The notes under the pieces: model-generated
The model's input: only the letters and a program-made list of their open reading frames with translations
The model's database searches: none
Told to the model about the DNA's origin: nothing
Assembly (NCBI GenBank): GCA_050015355.1
Contig: JBEKBO010000111.1
Coordinates: 1-15,792, forward strand
Source of the DNA: CAWBRT01 sp050015355
Lineage (GTDB): Bacteria; Acidobacteriota; Terriglobia; Terriglobales; Acidobacteriaceae
DNA: 15,792 nt
Reading direction: 5' to 3'
Made by a program: the position numbers and the translations under genes
Shown here: piece by piece, positions 1 to 6,751 of the stretch
Numbering within the stretch: position 1 is the stretch's first letter
How the letters are laid out: each line of letters opens with the position of its first letter

Positions 1-120
1 GTCTGCTGGAAGCCCTCGAACAGGCTGCTGCTCTGGCCCTCGCAGCTATCACCCCGGACAACGCCGCAGCTTGGTTCAAACACTGCGGATACGGTATATA
101 GCTTCATGGGAACCGCTCTA
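1..120 (+). mobile_element. Right end of an IS630-family insertion sequence (partial)
   Basis: The first 101 nt encode the C-terminus of an IS630-type transposase. The element then continues about 19 nt to a TA at 119-120. Read on the minus strand, the efflux adaptor gene is intact up to TA and then enters GAGCGGTTCCCATGAAGC, which fits the terminal inverted repeat of such an element. IS630/Tc1-mariner elements are known to insert at TA dinucleotides, which agrees with the junction. The left end lies outside the window, so family assignment rests on the short transposase tail and the TA target. Confidence 0.7.
3..101 (+). CDS. IS630-family transposase, C-terminal fragment (runs off the left edge)
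   Basis: The visible 32 residues read LLEALEQAAALALAAITPDN followed by AAAWFKHCGYGI and a TAG stop. The ITP(D/E)xAxxWFxHCGY ending is the characteristic C-terminus of IS630-type DDE transposases, which cut and join DNA at TA targets. The DDE catalytic triad lies upstream and cannot be seen, so whether the transposase is intact is unknown. It is transcribed towards the interrupted efflux adaptor gene on the opposite strand. Confidence 0.7.
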   Translation: MLEALEQAAALALAAITPDNAAAWFKHCGYGI

Positions 121-310
121 ATCCCGTCAGATAGTAGGGCATATCGCGTTTTTCGGCGCTGAAGACCCCGACTGGAATAGCCTGCGGCGCCGTTGCTGCG
201 CGGGCTCCGCCCGGACGACTGCTATTCGAGTTGCCACAGCCCGCCAGAGTAGCAAGTGACGCGATCACGCTCACAACCAGCAGACGGGCGAGGAGCCTTC
301 CCGCATACAT
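104..310 (-). pseudogene. RND efflux periplasmic adaptor (HlyD/AcrA-type) lipoprotein, truncated by IS insertion
   Basis: Only the N-terminus remains. ATG at 310 gives MYAGRLLARLL followed by a hydrophobic stretch and the lipobox LATLAGC (Cys25), a type II lipoprotein signal. A short low-complexity linker and AIPVGVFSAEKRDMPYYLTGL follow, the usual start of the first beta strand of RND membrane-fusion proteins, whose complete members are about 350-450 residues. After LTGL the reading frame enters the IS630 end, adds ERFP and stops. TTG at 379 and ATG at 361 are in-frame alternatives, but the lipoprotein signal favours 310. The outer-membrane gene upstream is in the same direction, though it does not resemble a TolC-type channel, so a shared transport role is uncertain. 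Confidence 0.7.
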
Positions 311-553
311 GGATCGAGAAGGAGGTTCACAACGAAGCTGTACGACTTTGCTCACCGGCATTTGGTCCAAGAATTTCAACTTTCAGACTTTAATGGAATT
401 AGCAGTATGATACCAGCCATCGCCAAGCGGAGAGTCACAATTCCACATTTCGCCGATCAGGGTCTCGACAGAATCCGGCAGACGCGAACGATCTCCCTCC
501 TCGGCTCAAATGATATGAACACCGGGGGCGGAGAGAAAACTCGCAGGGCCGGT

Positions 554-2443
554 TCAGCCCGAGGTCTTGTCCGCGGGGTTGGCGTCCGCCCTTGCCCGTC
601 GCAGGTCGCTGACGTCGCCAATTGCGATTATCACGGAATCTTTCGACAGGACGACCTCATCGGGCGGATTCACGGCCAGGTGGCGGATGCCTTCGGTGTC
701 GAAGAAGCTGAAGGCGGTTCCCGCGAAATGCGTGTCGTCCACGATGGAGTCGAAGCCGCGAGCCGTGCTCGATCGCGTCGCGCCGATTCGCGAACTGCCA
801 TCGCCCGACGCGTAAAATACGGAGCCGCGGAAACGCAGCCAGTTCTTGTCTACCGACAGCTCCAGCGCCCCCATCCGCCCGTTCAGATCCACCGGACGGC
901 CGGCGATGGGATTGAAGTCATCCGTGCCCAGCACCTGGTAGAAGGCATGGCTGACGTTGACGCGCTTGATGTGACCGTTGCCGGTCCAGCCAAGGTAGTA
1001 GGCGCGGATGGTGTGCGGCTTCGGAATTCCGTTGGCGGCGACGACGATGCCGATCGGCGCGGGACGCACCAGGAATCCGTTCTTGTCAAAGTGAATATCG
1101 CCCTGGTCGCGATCAAAGTGGAAACTGAACTGGGTGGTGTAGCCCTTGGCCAGAAAGTCCTGCACGTAGACGTTGGCAACCGCCACCTGCTGGTCACGAG
1201 ACGCAAAAGTGTTCAGCCCGCTGTTGGTGTCCTTCTCGAGCATGTAGAAGTACGCCAGGTTGTAGTTGATGCGGTTGGATCGCAAATTGCCGAAAAGACG
1301 CACACCCGGCTCTTCATCGGAAAAAATGAAGCCGCGGAAGTCGCTCGTGAACTGCTGAATGCCGGCCCGCAGCGACACGAAATCGAAGTTCGGGCTCAGG
1401 TCGTGGAGCTTCACTTCGAAAAACCCTTCTTGCAGCCCGGTGTGTGTATCGAACCGGTTGGTGCCATCGGCGACATTCACGTTTACGATGCCGCGCTCTT
1501 GCGTCTGCAGGAAGTTCAGGTTTGTCGCAGGCGTGAAGTGCATTCGGAAGTCCGCCGGACGGAACGAGGTGTCGCCGTGCGAAAGGTCAAATGAAAACAG
1601 GAACGTCTGCCCCACGAACAACTGGCCGTCGCGGCCGAAAAACTGCGGTTCGTTCGGGCGCTGGCTGCCTACATTTCCGGGCGTGGGCAAGCGGCGCGCA
1701 TCGACGCCCGTGATGCTGGTTCCGGTAAAGTTGAAGAACCACTGCTGCCCGAAGATCGGATAGTCGCCCTTCAGGCGGCCGCGGTTGAACGGATCGTACC
1801 AGTGCGATTTGACGTAGGGGTATTCCCCGCGCTTGTTGTATCGCTGCCAATCGGGCAATTCAACTGTCCAACGATAAGGTTCGAGGCTGAAGTTCTCGTT
1901 TTCGGTGGGGATCACTTCGGGCGTGCCCGGGACCGGCGGCGGAGGCTGTGCGCTGCGCAGTCCCGGATACACACTGCTGGCCGTCAAGTCGGGTTGAGGC
2001 GCGTTGCGAGCAGGGCCGGGAACTCCGCTGGGGCCGCTGGGGCCGAGAGGCTGGTTGCGCGCCAGTTCAACCTGAACCTTCAGCGTTTGAATCTGCGCGG
2101 CCTTCAAAGACACTGCTCGCGGCGCGGCCGTTAGACCGGGTTGCTCGAACGAAACCTCATAATCTCCCGGTGGAAGGTCTCGCAGCCGGAATATTCCTTC
2201 GCTGCTGGTCGTGCCCTGGTAGGTCTTGTGGCTTTTCTGGTTGACGGCCCGCACCGTGGCGCCGGGGACGGCGCGTCCATCCTGGTCGAGGACGGTGCCG
2301 AGCAGCGCGGCATTGCGAGCCCTCTGTCCCGGAATCCGTTGCGCCTCTTGCCCGACCAAAACGCCGCACAGCCCGAGTAGAGCGGCAAGCAACCGAAGGT
2401 GGCGGCGGATGCTCTGCGCACTGAAGAAAGCCTTTTCGACCAC
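554..2443 (-). CDS. Outer-membrane beta-barrel protein with N-terminal carboxypeptidase-regulatory-like domain, possibly C-terminally truncated
   Basis: GTG at 2443 is chosen because GAGGAAAG sits 5-6 nt upstream; a TTG at 2488 is in frame but lacks a clear ribosome site. The 629-residue product has a basic N-terminus (IRRH) and hydrophobic core LRLLAALLGLCGVLVGQ, a Sec signal. Residues about 46-127 form a CarboxypepD_reg-like Ig fold (LLGTVLDQDGRAVPGATV, then LPPGDYEVSF). A Pro-rich linker follows, then a long region of alternating aromatic strands typical of outer-membrane barrels. This architecture is abundant in Acidobacteriota, often with unknown substrate. The C-terminus is odd: after SFFDTEGIRHLAV it becomes hydrophilic and ends PADKTSG, with no terminal aromatic residue for BAM recognition. 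From memory, related proteins continue further, so the end may be a truncation. Confidence 0.75.
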   Translation of the reverse strand: MVEKAFFSAQSIRRHLRLLAALLGLCGVLVGQEAQRIPGQRARNAALLGTVLDQDGRAVPGATVRAVNQKSHKTYQGTTSSEGIFRLRDLPPGDYEVSFEQPGLTAAPRAVSLKAAQIQTLKVQVELARNQPLGPSGPSGVPGPARNAPQPDLTASSVYPGLRSAQPPPPVPGTPEVIPTENENFSLEPYRWTVELPDWQRYNKRGEYPYVKSHWYDPFNRGRLKGDYPIFGQQWFFNFTGTSITGVDARRLPTPGNVGSQRPNEPQFFGRDGQLFVGQTFLFSFDLSHGDTSFRPADFRMHFTPATNLNFLQTQERGIVNVNVADGTNRFDTHTGLQEGFFEVKLHDLSPNFDFVSLRAGIQQFTSDFRGFIFSDEEPGVRLFGNLRSNRINYNLAYFYMLEKDTNSGLNTFASRDQQVAVANVYVQDFLAKGYTTQFSFHFDRDQGDIHFDKNGFLVRPAPIGIVVAANGIPKPHTIRAYYLGWTGNGHIKRVNVSHAFYQVLGTDDFNPIAGRPVDLNGRMGALELSVDKNWLRFRGSVFYASGDGSSRIGATRSSTARGFDSIVDDTHFAGTAFSFFDTEGIRHLAVNPPDEVVLSKDSVIIAIGDVSDLRRARADANPADKTSG

Positions 2444-3233
2444 GAGATCTTTCCTCGCTTGCCGACTGCGTTTTTGCCGCTGGCGCAACGCCGGCCTGAG
2501 ATCAGTACTGCGGTGATTGCCGGAACCTTACTTCGCCCGGCGAAAGGCGCATGCCCTCGGCGCGTTCTTCGGCAGCCGGTCAGGCCGCTTCAGCACGCAG
2601 CTTCGTCTGCCCGCTATCGATGTTTCGCCAGTGCCTCTCGGCGTCCTGCTTTGTGATCGTTCGCAACTTCACCAAGGAATCAGAGCTGCCAGACGCCTCA
2701 TCCCTGGAATGACGGGAACGAAGCGGCCGAGCCCTCAACAGGCGCAGTTCACTCGCACATTGCTTGATGCCGGGATTTTGAATCCGGGGTGCCTGAAGGT
2801 TTCAAGCTGTTTGCTGAAGCAGATTGCCGGGCGGCCGGCAGAAACTCACATGGCAGCCCGGCAGGCACTCGGGACGTACGGGATCATGGCCGATCCGAGT
2901 AATGTCGAGAGTTGCTGCTTTTCCTTGAGGTGGGAGAAGAAGCAGCCACCGGCAAAAGCGACCGGGGACCGCGGCTTACTCAGAGCTTGTGACTTTTTCG
3001 GATGGTGCCCCACATCTGCCGCAGTTAGCAGATGTGGGACTTGGGCACCAGTCGAACTACCCCACGTTAGCCAAAAACGGGCGAACGTGGGGCACCAAGC
3101 CGAAAGATTCTTCAATACAACCCAGAACGGCGCGGAATCGGACAGTGTCCTGGGATGCTGCGCTCAGAATGACACTCACGAGGTGTGGTTAATTATGCGA
3201 AGTATTTCTGGGGCACCACACTAGGGCGCGACC
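2444..3233. other. Non-coding region upstream of the outer-membrane gene and downstream of threonine ammonia-lyase
   Basis: No reading frame here looks like a protein: the longest open frame, on the plus strand, has low-complexity, Cys/Arg-rich composition and no ribosome site. The part near 2444-2900 should hold the promoter and 5' leader of the outer-membrane gene, but I see no convincing -10/-35 pair. The part from 3003 to about 3220 is repeat-like (separate entry). The sequence up to 3233 is the 3' flank of threonine ammonia-lyase. Confidence 0.5.
3003..3097. repeat. Nested palindromic intergenic repeat (REP-like)
   Basis: Inverted TGGTGCCCC (3003-3011) and GGGGCACCA (3089-3097) bracket the unit. 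Inside are two hairpins. The first has 11-bp arms CCCACATCTGC (3009-3019) and GCAGATGTGGG (3028-3038). The second has 9-bp arms CCCCACGTT (3060-3068) and AACGTGGGG (3084-3092). A further copy of GGGGCACCA lies at 3210-3218. Such GTGCCCCAC hairpins are, as I recall, dispersed in acidobacterial genomes. It lies downstream of the threonine ammonia-lyase and could end its transcript, but has no T-run. Confidence 0.6.
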
Positions 3234-4442
3234 CTACTGAATGCGTTCAAAATCGTACTTCTCCGACTCCAGGGCGGCCAGCAACTCCGCGACGTGCTCG
3301 GACCCGCGCGTTTCCATCGTCAGGTCGATCGCCGTATCGCCAAGGTTGACGCCGTAGTAGGTGCGATCATACGAGGTTTCAACGATGTTGGCGCGGTGGC
3401 GTGCGAGCACACCCGTCAACCGGTGCAGCGCTCCCGGGTAGTCCGGCAGATGGATGCGCAGCCTGATCAGGCGGCCGTCCTTCACCAGTCCGCGCTCGAT
3501 GATGCGCGAGAGAATCGACACGTCAAGATTGCCGCCGGAGACGATCGCCACGATTTTTTTCCCGATGCATGAGACCTTCCGCTGAAGCAGAGCGGCAACC
3601 GGCGCCGCGCCGGCGCCTTCCGCCAGTGTTTTCTCGCGCTCGAGCAGCAGCAGAATCGCGTTCGCAATTTCCTCTTCCTCAACGGTCACAATGTCGTCGA
3701 CATATCTCTGCACCAGGGGCAGGGTAAGGTCGCCGGCACGGCGCACGGCAATGCCATCCGCCAGCGTGGAGGAAACCGGAAGAACAACCGGATGCTTTGC
3801 GGCCAGCGCCGCCCTCATGGAAGGCAATCTTGCAGTCTGCACACCGATGACCCGTATCTTTGGGTTCGTCTCCTTCAGCGCGCAAGCCAGGCCGCTGATG
3901 AGGCCGCCGCCGCCGATTGCGGTAATCACCACTTCGAGGTCCGGAATCTGCTCCAGCAGTTCCAACCCCAGAGTCCCTTGTCCCGCGATTACCGCGTGGT
4001 CGTCAAATGGATGCACGAACGTCAACCCATCCTGGGCGCAACGGCGGAGAGCCTCCTCGCAAGCCTCGTCATAGTTCGCCCCGTGCAGAATCACGTCCGC
4101 ACCGTAACGGCGAGTCGACATCACCTTATTCAGCGGAGTAGTCAGCGGCATGCAGATCTGCGCCGCGATTCCCCTTTTGCTGGCGTGAAAGGAAACAGCT
4201 TGAGCGTGATTGCCCGCCGAAGCCGTGATCAACCCGCGTTCGCGCTCCTCGGCGGTGAGTGTGAGGATCTTGTTGAGTGCTCCCCGTTCCTTGTACGAAC
4301 CCGTCATTTGCAGGTTCTCGAGCTTCAAGAAGACATTGTTGTCGATGAGTTCGGAAAACGTCTCCGAGTGGGAGCAGGGCGAAACAAATACGGAATTGCC
4401 GATCCGCTCTCGCGCTTCCTTCACTTTTTGTAGCGTGACCAT
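3234..4442 (-). CDS. ilvA: Threonine ammonia-lyase (threonine dehydratase) with C-terminal ACT domain
   Basis: PLP enzyme converting L-threonine to 2-oxobutanoate and ammonia, the entry step to isoleucine; cytosolic. ATG at 4442 is preceded by GGAAAGG at good spacing and gives 402 residues, the usual size for the TdcB/IlvA short form with one ACT domain. Visible landmarks: the PLP lysine K51 in TGSYKERGA, SAGNHAQA at 75-82 (cofactor/substrate loop), the phosphate-binding GGGGL at 177-181, and an ACT domain from about residue 324 (RLRIHLPDYPGALHRLTGVL) that probably binds an amino acid effector. The frame is open for another 56 codons upstream to 4610, but that part has no ribosome site or family match. 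It is divergent from the sulfite reductase operon. Serine deamination by the same enzyme is possible. Confidence 0.92.
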   Translation of the reverse strand: MVTLQKVKEARERIGNSVFVSPCSHSETFSELIDNNVFLKLENLQMTGSYKERGALNKILTLTAEERERGLITASAGNHAQAVSFHASKRGIAAQICMPLTTPLNKVMSTRRYGADVILHGANYDEACEEALRRCAQDGLTFVHPFDDHAVIAGQGTLGLELLEQIPDLEVVITAIGGGGLISGLACALKETNPKIRVIGVQTARLPSMRAALAAKHPVVLPVSSTLADGIAVRRAGDLTLPLVQRYVDDIVTVEEEEIANAILLLLEREKTLAEGAGAAPVAALLQRKVSCIGKKIVAIVSGGNLDVSILSRIIERGLVKDGRLIRLRIHLPDYPGALHRLTGVLARHRANIVETSYDRTYYGVNLGDTAIDLTMETRGSEHVAELLAALESEKYDFERIQ

Positions 4443-4690
4443 GAACCTTTCCAGAAATCCCCGACTTTTGTGCAATGGCGTGGGTGTACCGCGATCAGGG
4501 CCAATCCCCGTTCTGACAGGCAAATTGGCAGGGGGAACTACGGCCTCCTTAACCCCTTCAGGAAGAACATACCCGTTGGAATTGTCCGCGAGGAGAGCTG
4601 CTGGCAACACGGTAACCGTGCGCTGAATCCAATCTGCTGCTTTGATTGTCGCGTTTCACGATCGTTTCACATTATTGAACGGTCGCGACG
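4443..4690. promoter_or_regulatory. Divergent control region with two repeat motifs
   Basis: This lies between threonine ammonia-lyase (minus) and the sulfite reductase leader transcript (plus). A perfect 13-nt inverted repeat CACGGTAACCGTG occupies 4608-4620. A direct repeat GTTTCAC occurs at 4653-4659 and 4664-4670, 11 bp apart, about one helical turn, ending 20 bp before the -35 box of the reductase promoter. These are possible activator or repressor sites, but no regulator is identifiable from the sequence. I see no isoleucine-rich leader peptide for the lyase. Confidence 0.35.
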
Positions 4691-4720
4691 TTGACCATCA
4701 CCCACGATTTCGATTATAAC
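4691..4720 (+). promoter_or_regulatory. Sigma-70-type promoter of the sulfite reductase operon
   Basis: TTGACC (4691-4696) and TATAAC (4715-4720) are separated by 18 nt and match sigma-70 boxes well. Predicted transcription start is near 4727, about 40 nt before the poly-cysteine leader peptide, so the leader peptide and terminator would both be in the 5' untranslated region. Confidence 0.6.
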
Positions 4721-4768
4721 CTTAAGGCGATGAAGTTCCGTGGTCAGTCGCGTCAAAAGGTGACCAGC

Positions 4769-4831
4769 ATGTGCTGTTGTTGCATGTGTTGCTGGATAGC
4801 ACCGTCTGGCGCGGGAGACAACGTGGCATAG
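4769..4831 (+). CDS. Poly-cysteine leader peptide (cysteine attenuator)
   Basis: A 20-residue ORF, MCCCCMCCWIAPSGAGDNVA, with TAG at 4829-4831. Six of the first eight residues are cysteine and the other two are methionine. AGGTGA at 4758-4763 is a strong Shine-Dalgarno 5 nt before ATG. It ends 23 nt before an intrinsic terminator placed just ahead of the sulfite reductase gene. By analogy with classical amino acid attenuators, ribosome stalling at the Cys codons when charged tRNA-Cys is scarce would change leader folding and allow read-through. By eye, GTTGT (4776-4780) within the Cys codons can pair with ACAAC (4818-4822), extended by TGC/GCA, and GGCG plus GGG (4808-4815) can pair with CGCC plus CCC in the terminator left arm. 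Poly-Cys leader peptides with cysteine-responsive attenuation are known in mycobacteria. Confidence 0.85.
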   Translation: MCCCCMCCWIAPSGAGDNVA

Positions 4832-4854
4832 CGGCAATCTAAATCAGGTTTCGC

Positions 4855-4892
4855 AAAGCCCACACGCCAGAAGGATGGCTTGTGGGCTTTTT
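4855..4892 (+). terminator. Intrinsic terminator (attenuator) in front of sulfite reductase
   Basis: The 10-bp arms AAAGCCCACA (4855-4864) and TGTGGGCTTT (4881-4890) are followed inward by a C/T mismatch and GCC/GGC pairing, with loop AGAAGGAT. The right arm runs into TTTTT ending at 4892. It sits 17 nt before the reductase ATG and downstream of the poly-Cys leader peptide, so it can only act as a conditional terminator of this operon. On the opposite strand the T-run is shorter, so the orientation fits plus-strand transcription. Confidence 0.85.
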
Positions 4893-4909
4893 GTATTGGG
4901 GAGAACATC

Positions 4910-6613
4910 ATGGCAGAGCAACCGAAGGAAACCAAGGCGCAGAAAGTGGAGCGCCTGAAGCGTGAACTGAATCCATGGGAGCGGCTCGACGAGATCCGCG
5001 AGTTCGCCCGCCAGGGACATGGCTCCATCCCGGCGGAATGGCTTTCGACCTACTTCCGTTTCTGGGGCATTTACACGCAGGGCGATGGAGCGGGCGCCAT
5101 CGGCGGCAAGGGCGGTGAAGGTCTGGCGATGCCGTTCTTTATGGTTCGCATCCGCATTCCCAACGGCTTTCTGTCGAGCGGCCAGGCGCGCACCATCGCG
5201 AGCTTGTGTGCCCGTTATGGCAGAGGCGTGGCCGACATCACGGTCCGGCAGAATATCCAGTTGCACTGGGTAAGAATCGAGGACCTGCCCGATGTCATCG
5301 AGCAACTCTGGCACGCCGGTCTCAACACGCTGGGAGCATGCGGCGACGTCACGCGCAACATTACCGGCTGCCCGCTGGCTGGGGTCGATGGCGACGAAGT
5401 ATTCGACGCGTCTCCCGTGGTGCTCGAGCTGAACCGCTTTTTCGTTGGCAACGCGGATTTTCGCAACCTGCCGCGCAAGTTCAAAATCTCCGTTACGGGC
5501 TGCCGCTCCTGGTGTACCTATCCCGAGATCAACGATATCGGGCTCACGGGCATCATTCGCAGGCGTGGCGACGGCGACGAGCATGGTTTCTCGTTGCGCA
5601 TCGGCGGAGGTCTTTCCACCCAGCCGCACCTCGCCCTCAGATTGAACGCTTTCATCCCGTTGCAGCAGGCAGCGCCGTTCGTGCGCTCCATAGCGGAGAT
5701 ATTCAGGGACGCCGGCGTGCTCCGCGAAAGCCGCGAGCAGGCGCGATTGAAATTCCTCTTTCTAAAGCACGGGTGGAATGCCGACACCTTCCTGGCGGAG
5801 ATTAACCGGCGGCTCGGCTTCGAACTCGACCCCGCCGAACATGAAGATCCACCGAGCGACGTCTTCCGCGACCACGTTGGCATTCATGCGCAGCGACAGC
5901 AAGGTTATTCCTACGTGGGAGCCGCCGTGCTGCGTGGCCGCCTCAGCGCCGAACAACTGCGGCTCGCAGCCGATCTCGCGGACCGATTTGCGAAAGGCGA
6001 GTTGCGGACTACCGCCATGCAGAATCTGATCGTCGTCAATGTTCCCAACCAGAATGCCGCGACACTGGCACGAGAGCTGGAAGCCATTGGGCTGCGCATC
6101 GAGGGCTCTCCCTTCTGGCGCGGAGCCATTGCCTGCACGGGAACCGAGTTTTGCAAACTGGCTATCACCGAAACCAAAGGCTTCGCCCGCTGGGTGGTCG
6201 AGGAATTGGAAGAACGGCTTCCCGGTTTTGATCAGCAGTTGAAACTGAACATCACTGGTTGTCCTAACAGTTGCGGCCAGCATTGGATCGCCGATCTCGG
6301 CCTGGAGGGCAAGAAGATCAAGGTCGACGGAAGGATGGCGGATGCCTACTACTTCTGCGTGGGCGGCGCGGTCGGCCGCGAACAGTCGATCGCGCGACCG
6401 GTCGGATACCGCTGCCTGGCCTCGGATGTTCCCGATGCCATTGCGCGGCTGTTGTCGGTCTATAACCATTCGCGCCAACAAGGCGAAAACCTGCGGCAGT
6501 TTTTCTCGCGACACAGCAACGACGAGATCCGTGAATTCCTTGCAGGCGGGGTTACGGCCCCGGTGCCGAGAGATCTTCCGACGGCCACCACGCCGCACGG
6601 AATCGAGGGCTGA
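4910..6613 (+). CDS. Ferredoxin-type assimilatory sulfite reductase (nitrite/sulfite reductase family)
   Basis: Siroheme/[4Fe-4S] enzyme for the six-electron reduction of sulfite to sulfide, providing sulfide for cysteine synthesis; cytosolic. ATG at 4910 has GGGGAG upstream. The in-frame TTG at 4880 would lie inside the terminator stem and is rejected. The 567 residues hold the tandem ferredoxin-like and NIR/SIR repeats. Cluster ligands are C409 and C415 (CTGTEFC) and C451 and C455 (CPNSC). TGCRSWC (197-202) is a further Cys-bearing family segment. ACGDVTRN with C144 resembles sulfite rather than plant-type nitrite reductases; Y55 in WGIYTQGDG and C144 are candidates for the Tyr-Cys pair described in mycobacterial SirA. 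The poly-Cys leader in front and the siroheme gene behind also favour sulfite. Ferredoxin nitrite reductase remains the alternative. Confidence 0.9.
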   Translation: MAEQPKETKAQKVERLKRELNPWERLDEIREFARQGHGSIPAEWLSTYFRFWGIYTQGDGAGAIGGKGGEGLAMPFFMVRIRIPNGFLSSGQARTIASLCARYGRGVADITVRQNIQLHWVRIEDLPDVIEQLWHAGLNTLGACGDVTRNITGCPLAGVDGDEVFDASPVVLELNRFFVGNADFRNLPRKFKISVTGCRSWCTYPEINDIGLTGIIRRRGDGDEHGFSLRIGGGLSTQPHLALRLNAFIPLQQAAPFVRSIAEIFRDAGVLRESREQARLKFLFLKHGWNADTFLAEINRRLGFELDPAEHEDPPSDVFRDHVGIHAQRQQGYSYVGAAVLRGRLSAEQLRLAADLADRFAKGELRTTAMQNLIVVNVPNQNAATLARELEAIGLRIEGSPFWRGAIACTGTEFCKLAITETKGFARWVVEELEERLPGFDQQLKLNITGCPNSCGQHWIADLGLEGKKIKVDGRMADAYYFCVGGAVGREQSIARPVGYRCLASDVPDAIARLLSVYNHSRQQGENLRQFFSRHSNDEIREFLAGGVTAPVPRDLPTATTPHGIEG

Positions 6614-6616
6614 AGC

Positions 6617-6751
6617 ATGCCGACTTTTTCACTTTCACTTTTTGAATTCGACCCGGCCACGGCGCTCAATCGCTCGCGGCGGCACCGTGTGCGTTGCGAT
6701 GAGCACGGGCAAAAGACATGCCGCCGCGATGGAGGAAACAGCCATGGGTAA
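6617..6751 (+). CDS. Possible small protein bridging sulfite reductase and cobA (44 aa)
   Basis: ATG at 6617 lies 3 nt after the reductase stop, with GAGGG about 7 nt upstream. The stop TAA (6749-6751) overlaps the cobA start (6744). This spacing suggests translational relay through the gap. The product begins MPTFSLSLFEFDPATALNR and turns Arg/His/Cys-rich; no family is recognised. It may instead be an accidental frame. Confidence 0.3.
   Translation: MPTFSLSLFEFDPATALNRSRRHRVRCDEHGQKTCRRDGGNSHG

Noticed and set aside
362..1594. Long plus-strand open frame (410 codons) opposite the outer-membrane gene
   Set aside because: It is an antisense shadow of a GC-rich gene; the minus-strand frame has a signal peptide, a known domain and barrel-like strands, whereas this one has low-complexity Val/Arg-rich sequence.
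2517..3224. 235-codon plus-strand frame in the intergenic region
   Set aside because: No ribosome site, Cys/Arg-rich composition without domain pattern, and it runs through the palindromic repeats.
4443..4610. 56-codon N-terminal extension of threonine ammonia-lyase
   Set aside because: Family members start near the internal ATG at 4442, which has a good Shine-Dalgarno; the extension starts with GTG without one.
4880..4909. TTG start for sulfite reductase adding ten residues
   Set aside because: It lies within the right arm of the terminator, and ATG at 4910 has GGGGAG upstream.
5762..6598. 278-codon minus-strand frame inside sulfite reductase
   Set aside because: It is antisense to a gene with complete siroheme/iron-sulfur motifs.
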